A stretch of 64,000 bases of DNA from Comamonas sp. JUb58. GTDB lineage: Bacteria > Pseudomonadota > Gammaproteobacteria > Burkholderiales > Burkholderiaceae_C. The stretch covers positions 1 through 64,000 of the forward strand of contig NZ_SOAL01000020.1 in assembly GCF_004364775.1 (NCBI RefSeq), given 5' to 3'. Of this stretch, positions 55,095-64,000 are shown in pieces; the stretch's first letter is position 1, and every line of letters begins with the position of its first letter. The notes under the pieces are model-generated. The model saw nothing but the letters and a program-made list of their open reading frames with translations, had not been told where the DNA came from and ran no database searches. Both the position numbers and the translations under genes were made by a program.

Positions 55095-55135
55095 GCGAAT
55101 AGTTCTCATTATAGAGATTGATGAAGAATTGTTAC
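55095..55135 (-). promoter_or_regulatory. Fur-box promoter of receptor 1
   Basis: Minus strand: -35 GTAACA (55130-55135), 16-bp spacer, -10 TATAAT (55108-55113). A Fur box (55095-55113; plus-strand reading GCGAATAGTTCTCATTATA) matches the 19-bp consensus GATAATGATAATCATTATC at 13 positions when read on the minus strand and covers the -10 box. Iron-replete Fur would block polymerase. Confidence 0.75.
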
Positions 55136-55138
55136 GGT

Positions 55139-55154
55139 TTGCGAAGTTTCGCAA
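55139..55154. promoter_or_regulatory. Perfect palindrome next to receptor-1 -35 box
   Basis: TTGCGAA-GT-TTCGCAA, 7-bp arms, 3 bp upstream of the -35 box of the receptor-1 promoter. Position suits a class II-like activator. Not present at the equivalent spot of receptor 2. Confidence 0.5.
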
Positions 55155-55287
55155 CTGTAAAGTTATTTCGGGCGCAACCATGCCGCGCCACATGACTTTC
55201 GTGTGAAAGCCAGGGATGGCGCGGGTTTGCCAGCACTGGCGCCCTCCATCGGCACCAGCGCTGGGCTATGGTTTAAAAGCTACAAGC

Positions 55288-57369
55288 TTAGAAACCCACC
55301 GTCACCTTGGCCCAGTAACGGCGGCCGTCATACACCGCGTCATAGGTGGCGCTGTCCACCCGCTTGTCGAACAGGTTGTAGATGCCGGTGCTGAAGCGCA
55401 CATCCTTGCTGTAGGCGTAGTTCAGGCCCAGGTCCATGAACGTAAAGGACGGCGTGCCCTTGGCCATCGAGGTGCGGCTCAGGTAGTCCGAGCTCTTGCC
55501 GCGGAAGTTGAGGCGGCTCCAGACGCCCAGCTTGTCCGTGCCCTGCCAGTCCAGGGTGGCGTTGAGCATGTGCTTGGGCATCTTGTTGAGTGGCTGGCCG
55601 GCAAAGTTGCCGCTCTTTTGCTCCGAGCGGGTGAAGGTGTAGTTGGCCGCCAGGCGCAAAGCCTCGCTGGCCTTCCAGGTGGCGGTCGCTTCCACCCCGC
55701 GCATATTGGCTTCATCCACATTGGTGCGGTCGCTGATGAACTTGTAGGGCGTGCCCAGTACCGTGCAGTTGCCGGTGACGATGGCGCGGCCCGCGCCCTC
55801 GGTGTCTTCACAGCTGCGCACCTCGGTGATCTTGTCCTTGAAGTCGGTGTTGAACAGGGTCAGGCTGCCGGTGAAATCGCGGCGGTTGTCCCAGATCACG
55901 CCCAGCTCCTGGCTGGTGCTTTTCTCGGGCTTGAGGTTGGGATTGCCACGGATGATGGCCGGGTCGCCACCGCCGCCGGTGATTTGGCCCCAATCGGCCA
56001 CCGCAGCGCGCAGGCTGGGCGATTTGAAGCCGGTCGAGATACCGCCCTTGACGCTCCACTCGGGCGTTGCATGCCAAACGCCATAGACGCGCGGCGTCCA
56101 GTCGGTGCCGTAGTTCTGGTCATGGTTCATGCGCAGGCCGGTGGTCAGCGCAATCGCATCGGTCACCTTCCATTCGTTCTCGGCAAACAGCGCCCACTGG
56201 TAGCGCTTGAGCATGTTGATGGGGTTGTCCACCTTCATCTGGTTGCCGTTGTCCATCAGCTTTTCATGCTTGTAGCTCAGGCCCACGGTGGTCAGGTTGC
56301 GCTCGCCGATCGGCATCACGATCTGGCTGTTGAACTCGGTGTTTTTCAGGTTCATCTCGCGGCCAGGGTTGTCGATCTCCTCGTGCTGCAGGTAGGTGGT
56401 CGAGGTGCCAAAGCCCCAGCGGCCGGTGTGCGAGATCGCAAAGTGGTTGCGAGAATAATCCGAGAAGCTGGAAGCGCGGCTCGCGCTCTTGCCGGCCGTT
56501 GCATAGCGGTCCTGCAAGGTGCGGCCCACTTCCAGCGCCAGGTCGTGGTCCTTGTTGGGGGTCAGGGTCAGCTTGGCGGTGCCCGAGCTGCTGTCCTGCT
56601 CATTGAAGCCGCCAACAAACTTGTCCTCCAGGCGGCGCGATTTCTGGCCATAGATCTGCAAGCCCAGCACATCGCTCTTGATCGGGCCGGCCAGGTAGAA
56701 GTTGCTCTGGTAAATATCGCCGGAGGACGAGGATTCCTGCTGCGTGGTCTCGGCGCTCAAGGTGCCCGTCCACTGCTTGGCCACCTTGCGCGTGATGATG
56801 TTGACCACACCGCCCATCGCGTCCGACCCGTACAGCGAGGACATGGGGCCCCGCACCACCTCGATGCGATCGATGGCGCTGAGCGGCGGCAACCAGCCTT
56901 GTTCAATGCCGGCGCCATCGCTGTTGGGCCGGGTCTCGCGCGAGTTCTGCGGCTTGCCGTCCACCAGAATCATCGTGTAGCTTGAGGCCATGCCCCGGAT
57001 GCTGATGTCGCTGGAGCTGCCGCCGCCGGTGATGACCACGCCGGGCACATCGCGCAGCGCATCGGTCACATCGCGGTAGGCCTTTTTCTCCAGCTCCTGG
57101 CGCGGAATCACAGTGATCGAGGCCGGCGCGTCTTCCACCGCCTGCTCAAAGCCCGAGGCCGTCACCACCACGGTCGACAAGGTCTTGTCGGCCTCCGCCT
57201 CGGTCTGCGCCAGCGCAGGGCTGGTAGCCAGCATGGCAGCGGCCACCAGGGCCGTGGCGTGCCATGCATGGGGCACGGCAAGGCGCGGCATGAGGCCGGC
57301 TTGCAACAGCGAAGAAGGGTGGGCAGCACAGGCTGCAGCGAACGCTGCAGAAAGGGGGCGGGCGGTCAT
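55288..57369 (-). CDS. TonB-dependent siderophore receptor 2
   Basis: A 693-aa outer-membrane receptor clearly related to receptor 1. Signal peptide, LSTVVVTASGFEQAVEDAPA, plug motifs LRDVPGVVITGGGSSSDISI and EVVRGPMSSLYGSDAMGGVV identical or near identical between the two, then a barrel ending WAKVTVGF. One extracellular loop has two cysteines (RSCEDTEGA... TGNCTVLG) where receptor 1 has ACPECGP. GGAG is 9 bp before the ATG. Monocistronic with its own Fur box at 57618-57636. Confidence 0.92.
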   Translation of the reverse strand: MTARPLSAAFAAACAAHPSSLLQAGLMPRLAVPHAWHATALVAAAMLATSPALAQTEAEADKTLSTVVVTASGFEQAVEDAPASITVIPRQELEKKAYRDVTDALRDVPGVVITGGGSSSDISIRGMASSYTMILVDGKPQNSRETRPNSDGAGIEQGWLPPLSAIDRIEVVRGPMSSLYGSDAMGGVVNIITRKVAKQWTGTLSAETTQQESSSSGDIYQSNFYLAGPIKSDVLGLQIYGQKSRRLEDKFVGGFNEQDSSSGTAKLTLTPNKDHDLALEVGRTLQDRYATAGKSASRASSFSDYSRNHFAISHTGRWGFGTSTTYLQHEEIDNPGREMNLKNTEFNSQIVMPIGERNLTTVGLSYKHEKLMDNGNQMKVDNPINMLKRYQWALFAENEWKVTDAIALTTGLRMNHDQNYGTDWTPRVYGVWHATPEWSVKGGISTGFKSPSLRAAVADWGQITGGGGDPAIIRGNPNLKPEKSTSQELGVIWDNRRDFTGSLTLFNTDFKDKITEVRSCEDTEGAGRAIVTGNCTVLGTPYKFISDRTNVDEANMRGVEATATWKASEALRLAANYTFTRSEQKSGNFAGQPLNKMPKHMLNATLDWQGTDKLGVWSRLNFRGKSSDYLSRTSMAKGTPSFTFMDLGLNYAYSKDVRFSTGIYNLFDKRVDSATYDAVYDGRRYWAKVTVGF

Positions 57370-57732
57370 GAAAAAGCTCCAGTTCAGATCGGTGGATGGC
57401 GCATGGCTGCGCCGCCTGAACGCTCGTGACGCTCAGGCAAAGCGCAGGCCCAGGGCCGGCGTTTATTCGCGGGGTTTGGCGGTGTCAGTCACGGCGCGGC
57501 AGGCAGCAAGTGCTTGCGGCTGGGCCGTCCTGGCGTGCATGCCGGGCTGTGCGGCATGGAGATGGCGGGGAGCCATCTGGCTTGGCAACGAAAAGGGACG
57601 ATGGACTATCAACAAATGCGAATGCTTCTTATTATATCTATCGATAAAGAAGTGTTGACTAATGTGAAGGCCAGGTGAAGCAATTCAGCGTCTGAACGTT
57701 GTGCTTATGCCTAAGAGGCGGTTGAACGTGGG
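57370..57732. other. 363-bp leader and promoter region of receptor 2
   Basis: Minus-strand promoter at 57631-57658 with Fur box, giving a leader of about 250 nt. No reading frame, repeat or riboswitch recognised inside the leader. The DUF445 stop is at 57733. Confidence 0.5.
57618..57658 (-). promoter_or_regulatory. Fur-box promoter of receptor 2
   Basis: -10 TATAAT (57631-57636) and -35 TCAACA (57653-57658), 16-bp spacer. Fur box at 57618-57636 (plus reading GCGAATGCTTCTTATTATA), again 13 of 19 matches to consensus on the minus strand and the same layout as receptor 1, indicating a duplicated promoter. Confidence 0.75.
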
Positions 57733-59058
57733 CTACACCGAACCACCGCCCAGGTGGTTCACCAACCAGCCCAGCCAGAACAGTGCAAAGCCGATCAGCC
57801 CGCCCACCAGGGTGCCGTTGATGCGGATGTACTGCAGGTCGCGGCCGATATTCCACTCGATCAGCTCGCCCAACTCGCGCGCATCCCAGCGCTTGACGGT
57901 GTCGGCAATATGGGTGCCGAAGAACTGCGAGATCTCGGGCGCCAGCTCCTTGACCCAGAGCTCCATGCGGGTGTTGAGCGAACTGCGCAGCGCCTGGTCG
58001 GCCGCCAGCGACTTGCCCAGCCACAGGCCCATGCCCCGCACATTGCGCGCCATGGCGGAATGCTCGTTGGCCAGGTCAGCCTGCAGGCTGGCGCGCAGGC
58101 TTTGCCACAGCTCTTGCACATACTGGCCCACGGCAGGGTCGTGCTGCAAATAGCGGCGCACTTCCTCGCCCTTGGCATGCCAGGCAGGGTCCTCGGCCAG
58201 GCGCTCTACCCACTCCTGCATGGTCTGGTCAAACTTGGCGCGCAGCACATGGCTGGGGTTGTCGGCAATGGCATCGAGCAGGTGCTCCAGGCTGCTGGCG
58301 ATCATCGCCGAGCCCTTGTCGCTGAGCCAGCCCGTGGGCAGCATTTTTTCTTTGAGCGGGTGCTCGGTCTTGAGCCAGTGCGCAATGGTCTGCGCAATCA
58401 GGGTGCGGGTCTCGGCCTCGTGCAGCAGCTCAACCAGCTTGTCCAGCGCCTGCGCCAGCAGCACCTGGTGGCGGCCGTTGTGCGTCAGCACCGTCAGCAC
58501 CTTGGACAGCGACTGCGACAGGTCGATCTGGCCCAGCAAGGTGCGCAGCGCCAGCTTGATGAAGCGCTCCACCTGCGCATCCTGCACGGTGGCCAGCGCG
58601 GCGGCCGCCAGGCGCGCCACTTGGTGGCCCAGCAGCTCGGCATTGGCCGGCGCCTTGAGCCACTGCGCCAGCTTGTCCGCCGGCTGGTGCGTGCGCACCA
58701 GCTGCACCAGCGAGTCGCCATCGAGAAAACGCTCGCGCACAAAGACGGCCAGGTTCTCGCCAATGCGGTCCTTGTTGCGCGGGATGATGGCCGTGTGCCG
58801 CGAGATCCAGGGAATCGGGATGTGCTTGAACAGCGCCGCCACCGCAAACCAGTCGGCCAGCGCGCCGACCATGCCCGCCTCGGTCATCGCCCGCAGGCAG
58901 CGCAGCGCCAGCTGCCAATGGCGCGACTGCGCAAACGGCTGGCCCAGGCACCAGCTGGCCAGCAGAAACATGCAGGCCACCGCCAGCAGCAGCAGCAAGG
59001 GGGTGAGCTTGGCGCGGCGCAGCAGACGCTGCTGCTCATCGGTCAGTAGCAAAGGCAT
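57733..59058 (-). CDS. DUF445 (YjiN-like) membrane protein
   Basis: A 441-aa protein from the ATG at 59058 (MPLLLTDEQQRLLRRAKLTP). One N-terminal helix (PLLLLLAVACMFLLASWCLG), then RAMTEAGMVGALADWFAVAA and FKHIPIPWISRHTAIIPRNK, which identify DUF445; a long helical cytoplasmic/periplasmic region; and a C-terminal helix (GTLVGGLIGFALFWLGWLV). Function unknown. A GTG at 59082 could add 8 residues. Confidence 0.85.
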   Translation of the reverse strand: MPLLLTDEQQRLLRRAKLTPLLLLLAVACMFLLASWCLGQPFAQSRHWQLALRCLRAMTEAGMVGALADWFAVAALFKHIPIPWISRHTAIIPRNKDRIGENLAVFVRERFLDGDSLVQLVRTHQPADKLAQWLKAPANAELLGHQVARLAAAALATVQDAQVERFIKLALRTLLGQIDLSQSLSKVLTVLTHNGRHQVLLAQALDKLVELLHEAETRTLIAQTIAHWLKTEHPLKEKMLPTGWLSDKGSAMIASSLEHLLDAIADNPSHVLRAKFDQTMQEWVERLAEDPAWHAKGEEVRRYLQHDPAVGQYVQELWQSLRASLQADLANEHSAMARNVRGMGLWLGKSLAADQALRSSLNTRMELWVKELAPEISQFFGTHIADTVKRWDARELGELIEWNIGRDLQYIRINGTLVGGLIGFALFWLGWLVNHLGGGSV

Positions 59059-59197
59059 GGCGACCACTGTAGCGGCAAGCACCTGGGCTTGCCAAGTCAG
59101 CCAACTGCGCGGTTTCCCTCAAGCGCGCACAGTGCCCGCAAAGTGTGGACAATGTCGGCCTGTGCGGCCCAGGGCCGCGTTCTTTTCTGCACCAACC

Positions 59198-59449
59198 ATG
59201 ACCGATACCACTGCCCGCCCCGAACTGCCCGACCACCTGTCCATCGACCCCAAGAGCCCGCACTTTGTGCGCGAGGTTTTCAACCACGACATCGGCATCC
59301 GCTTCAACGGCACCGAGCGCGTGGATGTCGAGGAATACTGCGTGAGCGAAGGCTGGGTCAAGGTGCCCGCCGGCAAGACCGTGGACCGCAAGGGCAAGCC
59401 ATTGCTGATCAAGCTCAAGGGTAAGGTCGAGGCCTATTACAAGGACTGA
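59198..59449 (+). CDS. DUF3297 small protein
   Basis: An 83-aa soluble protein beginning MTDTTARPELPDHLSIDPKS. The core FNHDIGIRFNGTERVDVEEY then WVKVPAGKTVDRKGKPLLIKLKG is the DUF3297 pattern, a small conserved family of unknown function, sometimes glutathione-peroxidase-associated. Divergent from DUF445 by 139 bp. A strong terminator follows. Confidence 0.85.
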   Translation: MTDTTARPELPDHLSIDPKSPHFVREVFNHDIGIRFNGTERVDVEEYCVSEGWVKVPAGKTVDRKGKPLLIKLKGKVEAYYKD

Positions 59450-59501
59450 GTTCTGGCCTGATCAGCCCCGCCGTGCTGCGCTGAAGCGGCCCGGTAAAAC
59501 G

Positions 59502-59550
59502 AAAACCCGACCCAGGCTCGCCTTGCATGGCGAGCAGGGATCGGGTTTTT
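59502..59550 (+). terminator. Terminator after DUF3297
   Basis: Outer stem AAAACCCGA / TCGGGTTTT encloses inner stem GCTCGCC-TTGCAT-GGCGAGC; T-run follows. It works on both strands and also ends hmp from the right. Confidence 0.85.
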
Positions 59551-59601
59551 TGCATGCGGCGGCCGATGCCGCAAGCGCCTTAGCGCGTCAAAGGCTTGCG
59601 A

Positions 59602-60777
59602 TCAGGCCAGCGCTTCAGCAGGGCCAAAGAACTCATAGCGCACCTGGGCATCGGGCACGCCCAGCTTGCGCAGCGAGGCCTTGACCGAACGCATAAAGGG
59701 CTTGGGGCCCAAGAAGTACACATCCGCATCGCGCGAGGCCGGCAGCCACTGGCCCAGCAGGTCCTCGGTCAGATGGCCCTGGGCAGCAACCGCCTCGCCC
59801 TCGGCCACCTCGTCATACACATAGAGCGGCTGCAGCTGGCTGTGCGCCTGGGCCAGCGCATCAATCTGCGGACGGAAGGCATGCACGGCACGGCCCCGGG
59901 CGCAGTGGATAAAGGTGATGGAGCGGTCGGTCTGCAGCGCGGCTTCGAGCATCGGCAAGGTGGGGGTGATGCCCACGCCGCCGCTGATCAGCACCAGCGG
60001 GCGCTCGCTGGCCTGCAAGGTGAAATGGCCGGCCGGTGCAAACAGCTCCAGGGTGTCGCCCACCTGCAGATCGTGCAGGTAGTTGGAGACCTTGCCACCG
60101 GGCTCGCGCTTGACGCTGATGCGGTAGCTGCGGCCATTGCTCGGGGCCGACAGCGAGTAGTTGCGGCGCTGCTCGGTGCCACCCACGATGGCGCGCAGGC
60201 CGATGTACTGGCCCGGCTGGTGGGCGATCACGGCCTTGCCGTCCACCGGCTCCAGGTAGAAGGAGCTGATCTCGGCGCTCTCTGCCACCTTCTTCACCAG
60301 CTTGAAGCTGCGCGCACCGCGCCAGCCGCCTTCTGCGTGGGCGATGTCGTCATAGGCCTTGGCCTCGGCAGCGATCAGGATGTCAGCCAGCTGGGTGTAG
60401 GCAGCGGCCCAGGCATCGATCACCGCATCGGTGGCAATCTCGGCGCCCAGCACCTCGCGGATCGCGCGCAGCAGGCAACTGCCAACAATCTGGTACTGGT
60501 CCGGCTGCACCTGCAGCGCCACATGCTTGTTGATGATCTGTGCGGGCAGGTCGCCCAGGTTCTCCAGCTTGTCGATGTGCTTGGCGTACATCAGCACGCT
60601 ATGGGCCAGTGCGCGGGGCTGGGCGCCGCTTTGCTGGTGGGCCTGGTTGAACAGCGGGCGCACCTCGGGGTACTCGCCCAGCATCATTTGGTAGAAATGC
60701 GTGGTCAGCGCTTCCCCGCCGGTCTCCAGCAGAGGTACGGTGGCCTGGATGATCTGTTTTTGGCTATCGCTCAGCAT
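59602..60777 (-). CDS. hmp: Flavohemoprotein nitric oxide dioxygenase
   Basis: A 391-aa three-domain enzyme converting NO to nitrate: N-terminal globin (1-138; MLSDSQKQIIQATVPLLETG, proximal His near LAHSVLMYAKHI), FAD domain with RNYSLSAPSNGR (about 208-219), and NAD domain with GGVGITPTLPML (about 270). GGAGAG lies 6 bp before the ATG. Divergent from norR with a sigma-54 promoter, so NO-induced. Confidence 0.96.
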   Translation of the reverse strand: MLSDSQKQIIQATVPLLETGGEALTTHFYQMMLGEYPEVRPLFNQAHQQSGAQPRALAHSVLMYAKHIDKLENLGDLPAQIINKHVALQVQPDQYQIVGSCLLRAIREVLGAEIATDAVIDAWAAAYTQLADILIAAEAKAYDDIAHAEGGWRGARSFKLVKKVAESAEISSFYLEPVDGKAVIAHQPGQYIGLRAIVGGTEQRRNYSLSAPSNGRSYRISVKREPGGKVSNYLHDLQVGDTLELFAPAGHFTLQASERPLVLISGGVGITPTLPMLEAALQTDRSITFIHCARGRAVHAFRPQIDALAQAHSQLQPLYVYDEVAEGEAVAAQGHLTEDLLGQWLPASRDADVYFLGPKPFMRSVKASLRKLGVPDAQVRYEFFGPAEALA

Positions 60778-60806
60778 CTAACTCTCCTTGCATGTGGTTA
60801 GTCTTA

Positions 60807-60869
60807 ACAATGCATGCAACGTGCCAACACCGTGTTTGTGGAATATCAATACCTTGCACAATGCATGCA
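60807..60869. repeat. Two perfect 12-bp repeats in hmp/norR gap
   Basis: ACAATGCATGCA occurs at 60807-60818 and 60858-60869, 51 bp apart. The first overlaps the -12 element of the hmp promoter, the second abuts the NorR-type site. Contains the self-complementary TGCATGCA. Possibly a second NO- or redox-regulator site. Confidence 0.55.
60811..60826 (-). promoter_or_regulatory. Sigma-54 promoter of hmp
   Basis: Minus strand TGGCACG-TTGC-ATGCA matches the -24/-12 consensus TGGCACG-N4-TTGCA at all but one position, with GG and GC 10 bp apart. About 35 bp before the hmp ATG. Explains the need for NorR, a sigma-54 activator. Confidence 0.75.
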
Positions 60870-60880
60870 GTCATACTGAC
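60870..60880. promoter_or_regulatory. NorR-type enhancer site
   Basis: GTCA-TAC-TGAC, a perfect inverted repeat fitting the GT-N7-AC NorR core. It is about 45 bp upstream of the -24 box, a normal enhancer distance, and 15 bp before the norR start, so may also autoregulate norR. Confidence 0.6.
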
Positions 60881-60894
60881 AACTGGTAATTGCT

Positions 60895-62526
<1,632 letters not shown>

Positions 62527-62560
62527 GCGGTGGGCGAACCCCGCGCCCTAAAAACAAAAT

Positions 62561-62592
62561 AGCCTCCGCGTCAGCAAGACGCGGAGGCTTTT
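62561..62592 (+). terminator. Bidirectional terminator between norR and FKBP gene
   Basis: Perfect 12-bp stem AGCCTCCGCGTC / GACGCGGAGGCT with 5-nt loop; TTTT follows on plus, A-rich AAAACAAAAT precedes, giving a T-run on minus. Ends norR and the convergent isomerase gene. Confidence 0.88.
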
Positions 62593-62612
62593 CAGCTTGT
62601 TGGAAGCAGGTT

Positions 62613-63029
62613 TTACTGGCCCTTGATGCCCAGCAGTTCCACTTCAAAGTTCAGCGTGGCATTGGGCGGGATCACGCCACCAGCGCCACGGGCGCCATAG
62701 GCGATCGAGGCCGGGCAGGTCAGCTTGGCCTTGCCGCCAACCTTCATCAGCTGCACGCCTTCGGTCCAGCAGGGGATCACGCCTTGCAGCGGGAACTCGA
62801 TCGGCTCACCGCGCTTGTAGGAGCTGTCGAACTCCTTGCCGCTGTCGGGGAAGGTTCCCTTGTAGTGCACCTTGACGGTGTCGCTCGCCTTGGGGCTGGC
62901 GCCGGTGCCGTCCTTGATGCTTTCAAACACCAGGCCGCTCTTGGTCGTCACAGGCTTGCTCTGTGCCTGGGCAAAGCCGGCGGTCAGGGCGATGGCAGCG
63001 AACAGGGCGCTGGCAGTCAATGCTTTCAT
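62613..63029 (-). CDS. Periplasmic FKBP-type peptidyl-prolyl isomerase
   Basis: A 138-aa secreted isomerase from the ATG at 63029. Sec signal MKALTASALFAAIALTAGFA cleaved near QAQS; then the FKBP core KVHYKGTFPDSGKEFDSSYK, VIPCWTEGVQLMKVGGKAKL, IAYGARGAGGVIPPNATLNF. No Mip-type dimerisation helix, so the short FKBP form. Catalyses proline isomerisation in folding envelope proteins. Confidence 0.92.
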   Translation of the reverse strand: MKALTASALFAAIALTAGFAQAQSKPVTTKSGLVFESIKDGTGASPKASDTVKVHYKGTFPDSGKEFDSSYKRGEPIEFPLQGVIPCWTEGVQLMKVGGKAKLTCPASIAYGARGAGGVIPPNATLNFEVELLGIKGQ

Positions 63030-63112
63030 TGCGAAATCCAATCCAATGTTTCTCAAACAAAACCCGCATTCTGCACCTGGATGGCAGGCGCAGAACGCGT
63101 TAAAAACACAAG

Positions 63113-64000
63113 TTAACCCTTGATACCCAAACCATCGAGCGCCTGGCGCAAATGGCCCACGGTGCGCTCGACGTTGTGCCATTTGTCGAGGCCAAACAGG
63201 CCGATGCGGAAGGTCTTGAACTCCGGCCCTTCGTCGCACATCAGCGGCACGCCGGCAGCGGTCTGCAGGCCCACGCTGGCAAATTTCTTGCTGTTCTGGA
63301 TCTCCGGGTCGGTGGTGAAGCTGACGACCACGCCGGGTGCCTCAAAACCAGGCGCCGCCACGCTGGGAAAGCCCCGCGCCTTCAGCAGTGCGCGCACCTC
63401 TTTGCCCAGCTGGGTCTGCTCCTCGCGCAGCTTGTCCAGGCCATAGGCCTCGGCCTCCTGCATCACCTTGCTCAGCTGCACCAGCGAATCGGTGGGCATG
63501 GTCGCGTGGTAGGCGTGCTGGCCCTTTTCGTAGCCTTCGGCAATCTGCATCCACTTCTTCAGATCGCAAGAGAAGCTGCTGCTCTTGGTGTCTTCGATGG
63601 CCTTGCGGGCACGCTCGGACAGCATCACCATCGCGCAGCAAGGCGGGCCGCTCCAGCCCTTTTGCGGCGCAGTGATCAGCACATCGACTCCGGTCTTTTG
63701 CATGTCCACCCAGATGGCGCCGCTGGCCACGCAGTCGAGCACCATCAGCGCGCCGACCTCATGCGCGGCGGCGCTGATGGTCTGGATGTAGTCGTCGGGC
63801 AGCACAATGCCGCTGGCGGTCTCGACATGGGGTGCAAACACCACCTGGGGCTTTTCCTTGCGGATGGTGGCCGCCACTTCTTCGGCCGGGCAAGGTGCCC
63901 AGGCATCCTGCGGGCCGCTGCCTTGGGGGCGGGCCTTGCAGATCACCGCGCTGCCGCCCAGGCCGCCTTCTTCAAAGATCTGGGTCCAGCGGTAGCTGAA
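63113..64000 (-). CDS. PLP-dependent class V aminotransferase, 5' end outside window
   Basis: C-terminal 295 aa of an alanine-glyoxylate/serine-pyruvate-type aminotransferase; the frame runs open to the window edge (FSYRWTQIFEEGGLGGSA), so the start is missing. The PLP lysine lies in ITAPQKGWSGPPCCAMVML (K about 83 residues into the ORF visible from 63946 plus 18). Family features: VFAPHVETASGIVLPDDY, VLDCVASGAIWVDM and FRIGLFGLDKWHNVERTV. Likely transaminates glyoxylate or a related oxo-acid. Confidence 0.88.
   Translation of the reverse strand, partial: FSYRWTQIFEEGGLGGSAVICKARPQGSGPQDAWAPCPAEEVAATIRKEKPQVVFAPHVETASGIVLPDDYIQTISAAAHEVGALMVLDCVASGAIWVDMQKTGVDVLITAPQKGWSGPPCCAMVMLSERARKAIEDTKSSSFSCDLKKWMQIAEGYEKGQHAYHATMPTDSLVQLSKVMQEAEAYGLDKLREEQTQLGKEVRALLKARGFPSVAAPGFEAPGVVVSFTTDPEIQNSKKFASVGLQTAAGVPLMCDEGPEFKTFRIGLFGLDKWHNVERTVGHLRQALDGLGIKG

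Larger units (their letters stand above)
54893..55287. other. 395-bp region between the two receptor genes
   Basis: It holds the long leader of receptor 1 (about 54893-55095), its Fur-box promoter (55095-55135), a perfect palindrome just upstream (55139-55154), and about 130 bp before the receptor-2 stop with nothing recognised. A small stretch CGTGACCGCAGACCTGC on the minus strand recalls a cobalamin riboswitch but the diagnostic boxes are missing. Confidence 0.5.

Overview
The window is high-GC DNA (long GC-rich frames, short intergenic gaps) from a betaproteobacterium, most likely of the family Comamonadaceae (Comamonas/Delftia-like). Evidence includes the proteobacterial (ferrooxidans-type) GshA, the hpf-ptsN-hprK and leuS-lptE-holA blocks, the fur/bamE/dapB neighbourhood, and orphan Bug-family tricarboxylate-transporter receptors. 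The genus is inferred, not proven. I see no rRNA, tRNA, CRISPR array, transposase or prophage gene; the window looks like ordinary chromosome with an accessory, mostly catabolic, middle section.

Layout. 0-9 kb (minus strand): trkA-trkH-gshA-kup-benE-gshB, a run mixing both glutathione synthesis steps with two potassium uptake systems and a benzoate-type symporter. 9-14 kb: proA, a small unknown protein, purC, then hpf-ptsN-hprK (ribosome hibernation and nitrogen-PTS/HPr kinase). 14-17 kb: a DUF1501/DUF1800 exported pair of unknown function. 17-24 kb: fur facing bamE, dapB, exbB-exbD, a two-gene DUF2157 + DUF4401/GDYXXLXY membrane module, and an MscS-type channel. 25-29 kb: leuS-lptE-holA. 29-33 kb: metQ-metN-metI, OsmC and VOC proteins. 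33-38 kb: an operon of lactone-hydrolase-like amidohydrolase, SDR, Bug receptor, carboxymuconolactone-decarboxylase-like protein and an unknown, facing a LysR regulator. 38-41 kb: PQQ dehydrogenase and TetR. 41-45 kb: exported alpha/beta hydrolase facing LysR-Bug. 45-51 kb: OmpW, DJ-1/PfpI protein, unknown, a second MetQ, crotonase and CoA-transferase, FtrA-like regulator and rhodanese. 52-57 kb: periplasmic siderophore-binding protein and two related TonB-dependent receptors under matching Fur-box promoters. 58-64 kb: DUF445, DUF3297, divergent hmp/norR nitric oxide module, FKBP isomerase and a PLP aminotransferase cut by the window end.

Links between parts. Fur (17 kb) very likely represses the two receptor promoters near 55.1 and 57.6 kb, and ExbB/ExbD (19-20 kb) could energise those receptors, although no tonB gene or siderophore ABC permease/ATPase is present here. 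NorR probably activates hmp through a well-formed sigma-54 promoter in the shared intergenic region. The least explained systems are the 33-37 kb catabolic operon, the DUF1501/DUF1800 pair, the DUF2157/GDYXXLXY pair, and an 18-bp direct repeat upstream of the PQQ dehydrogenase. All calls rest on reading sequence and remembered family features; no database search was run.
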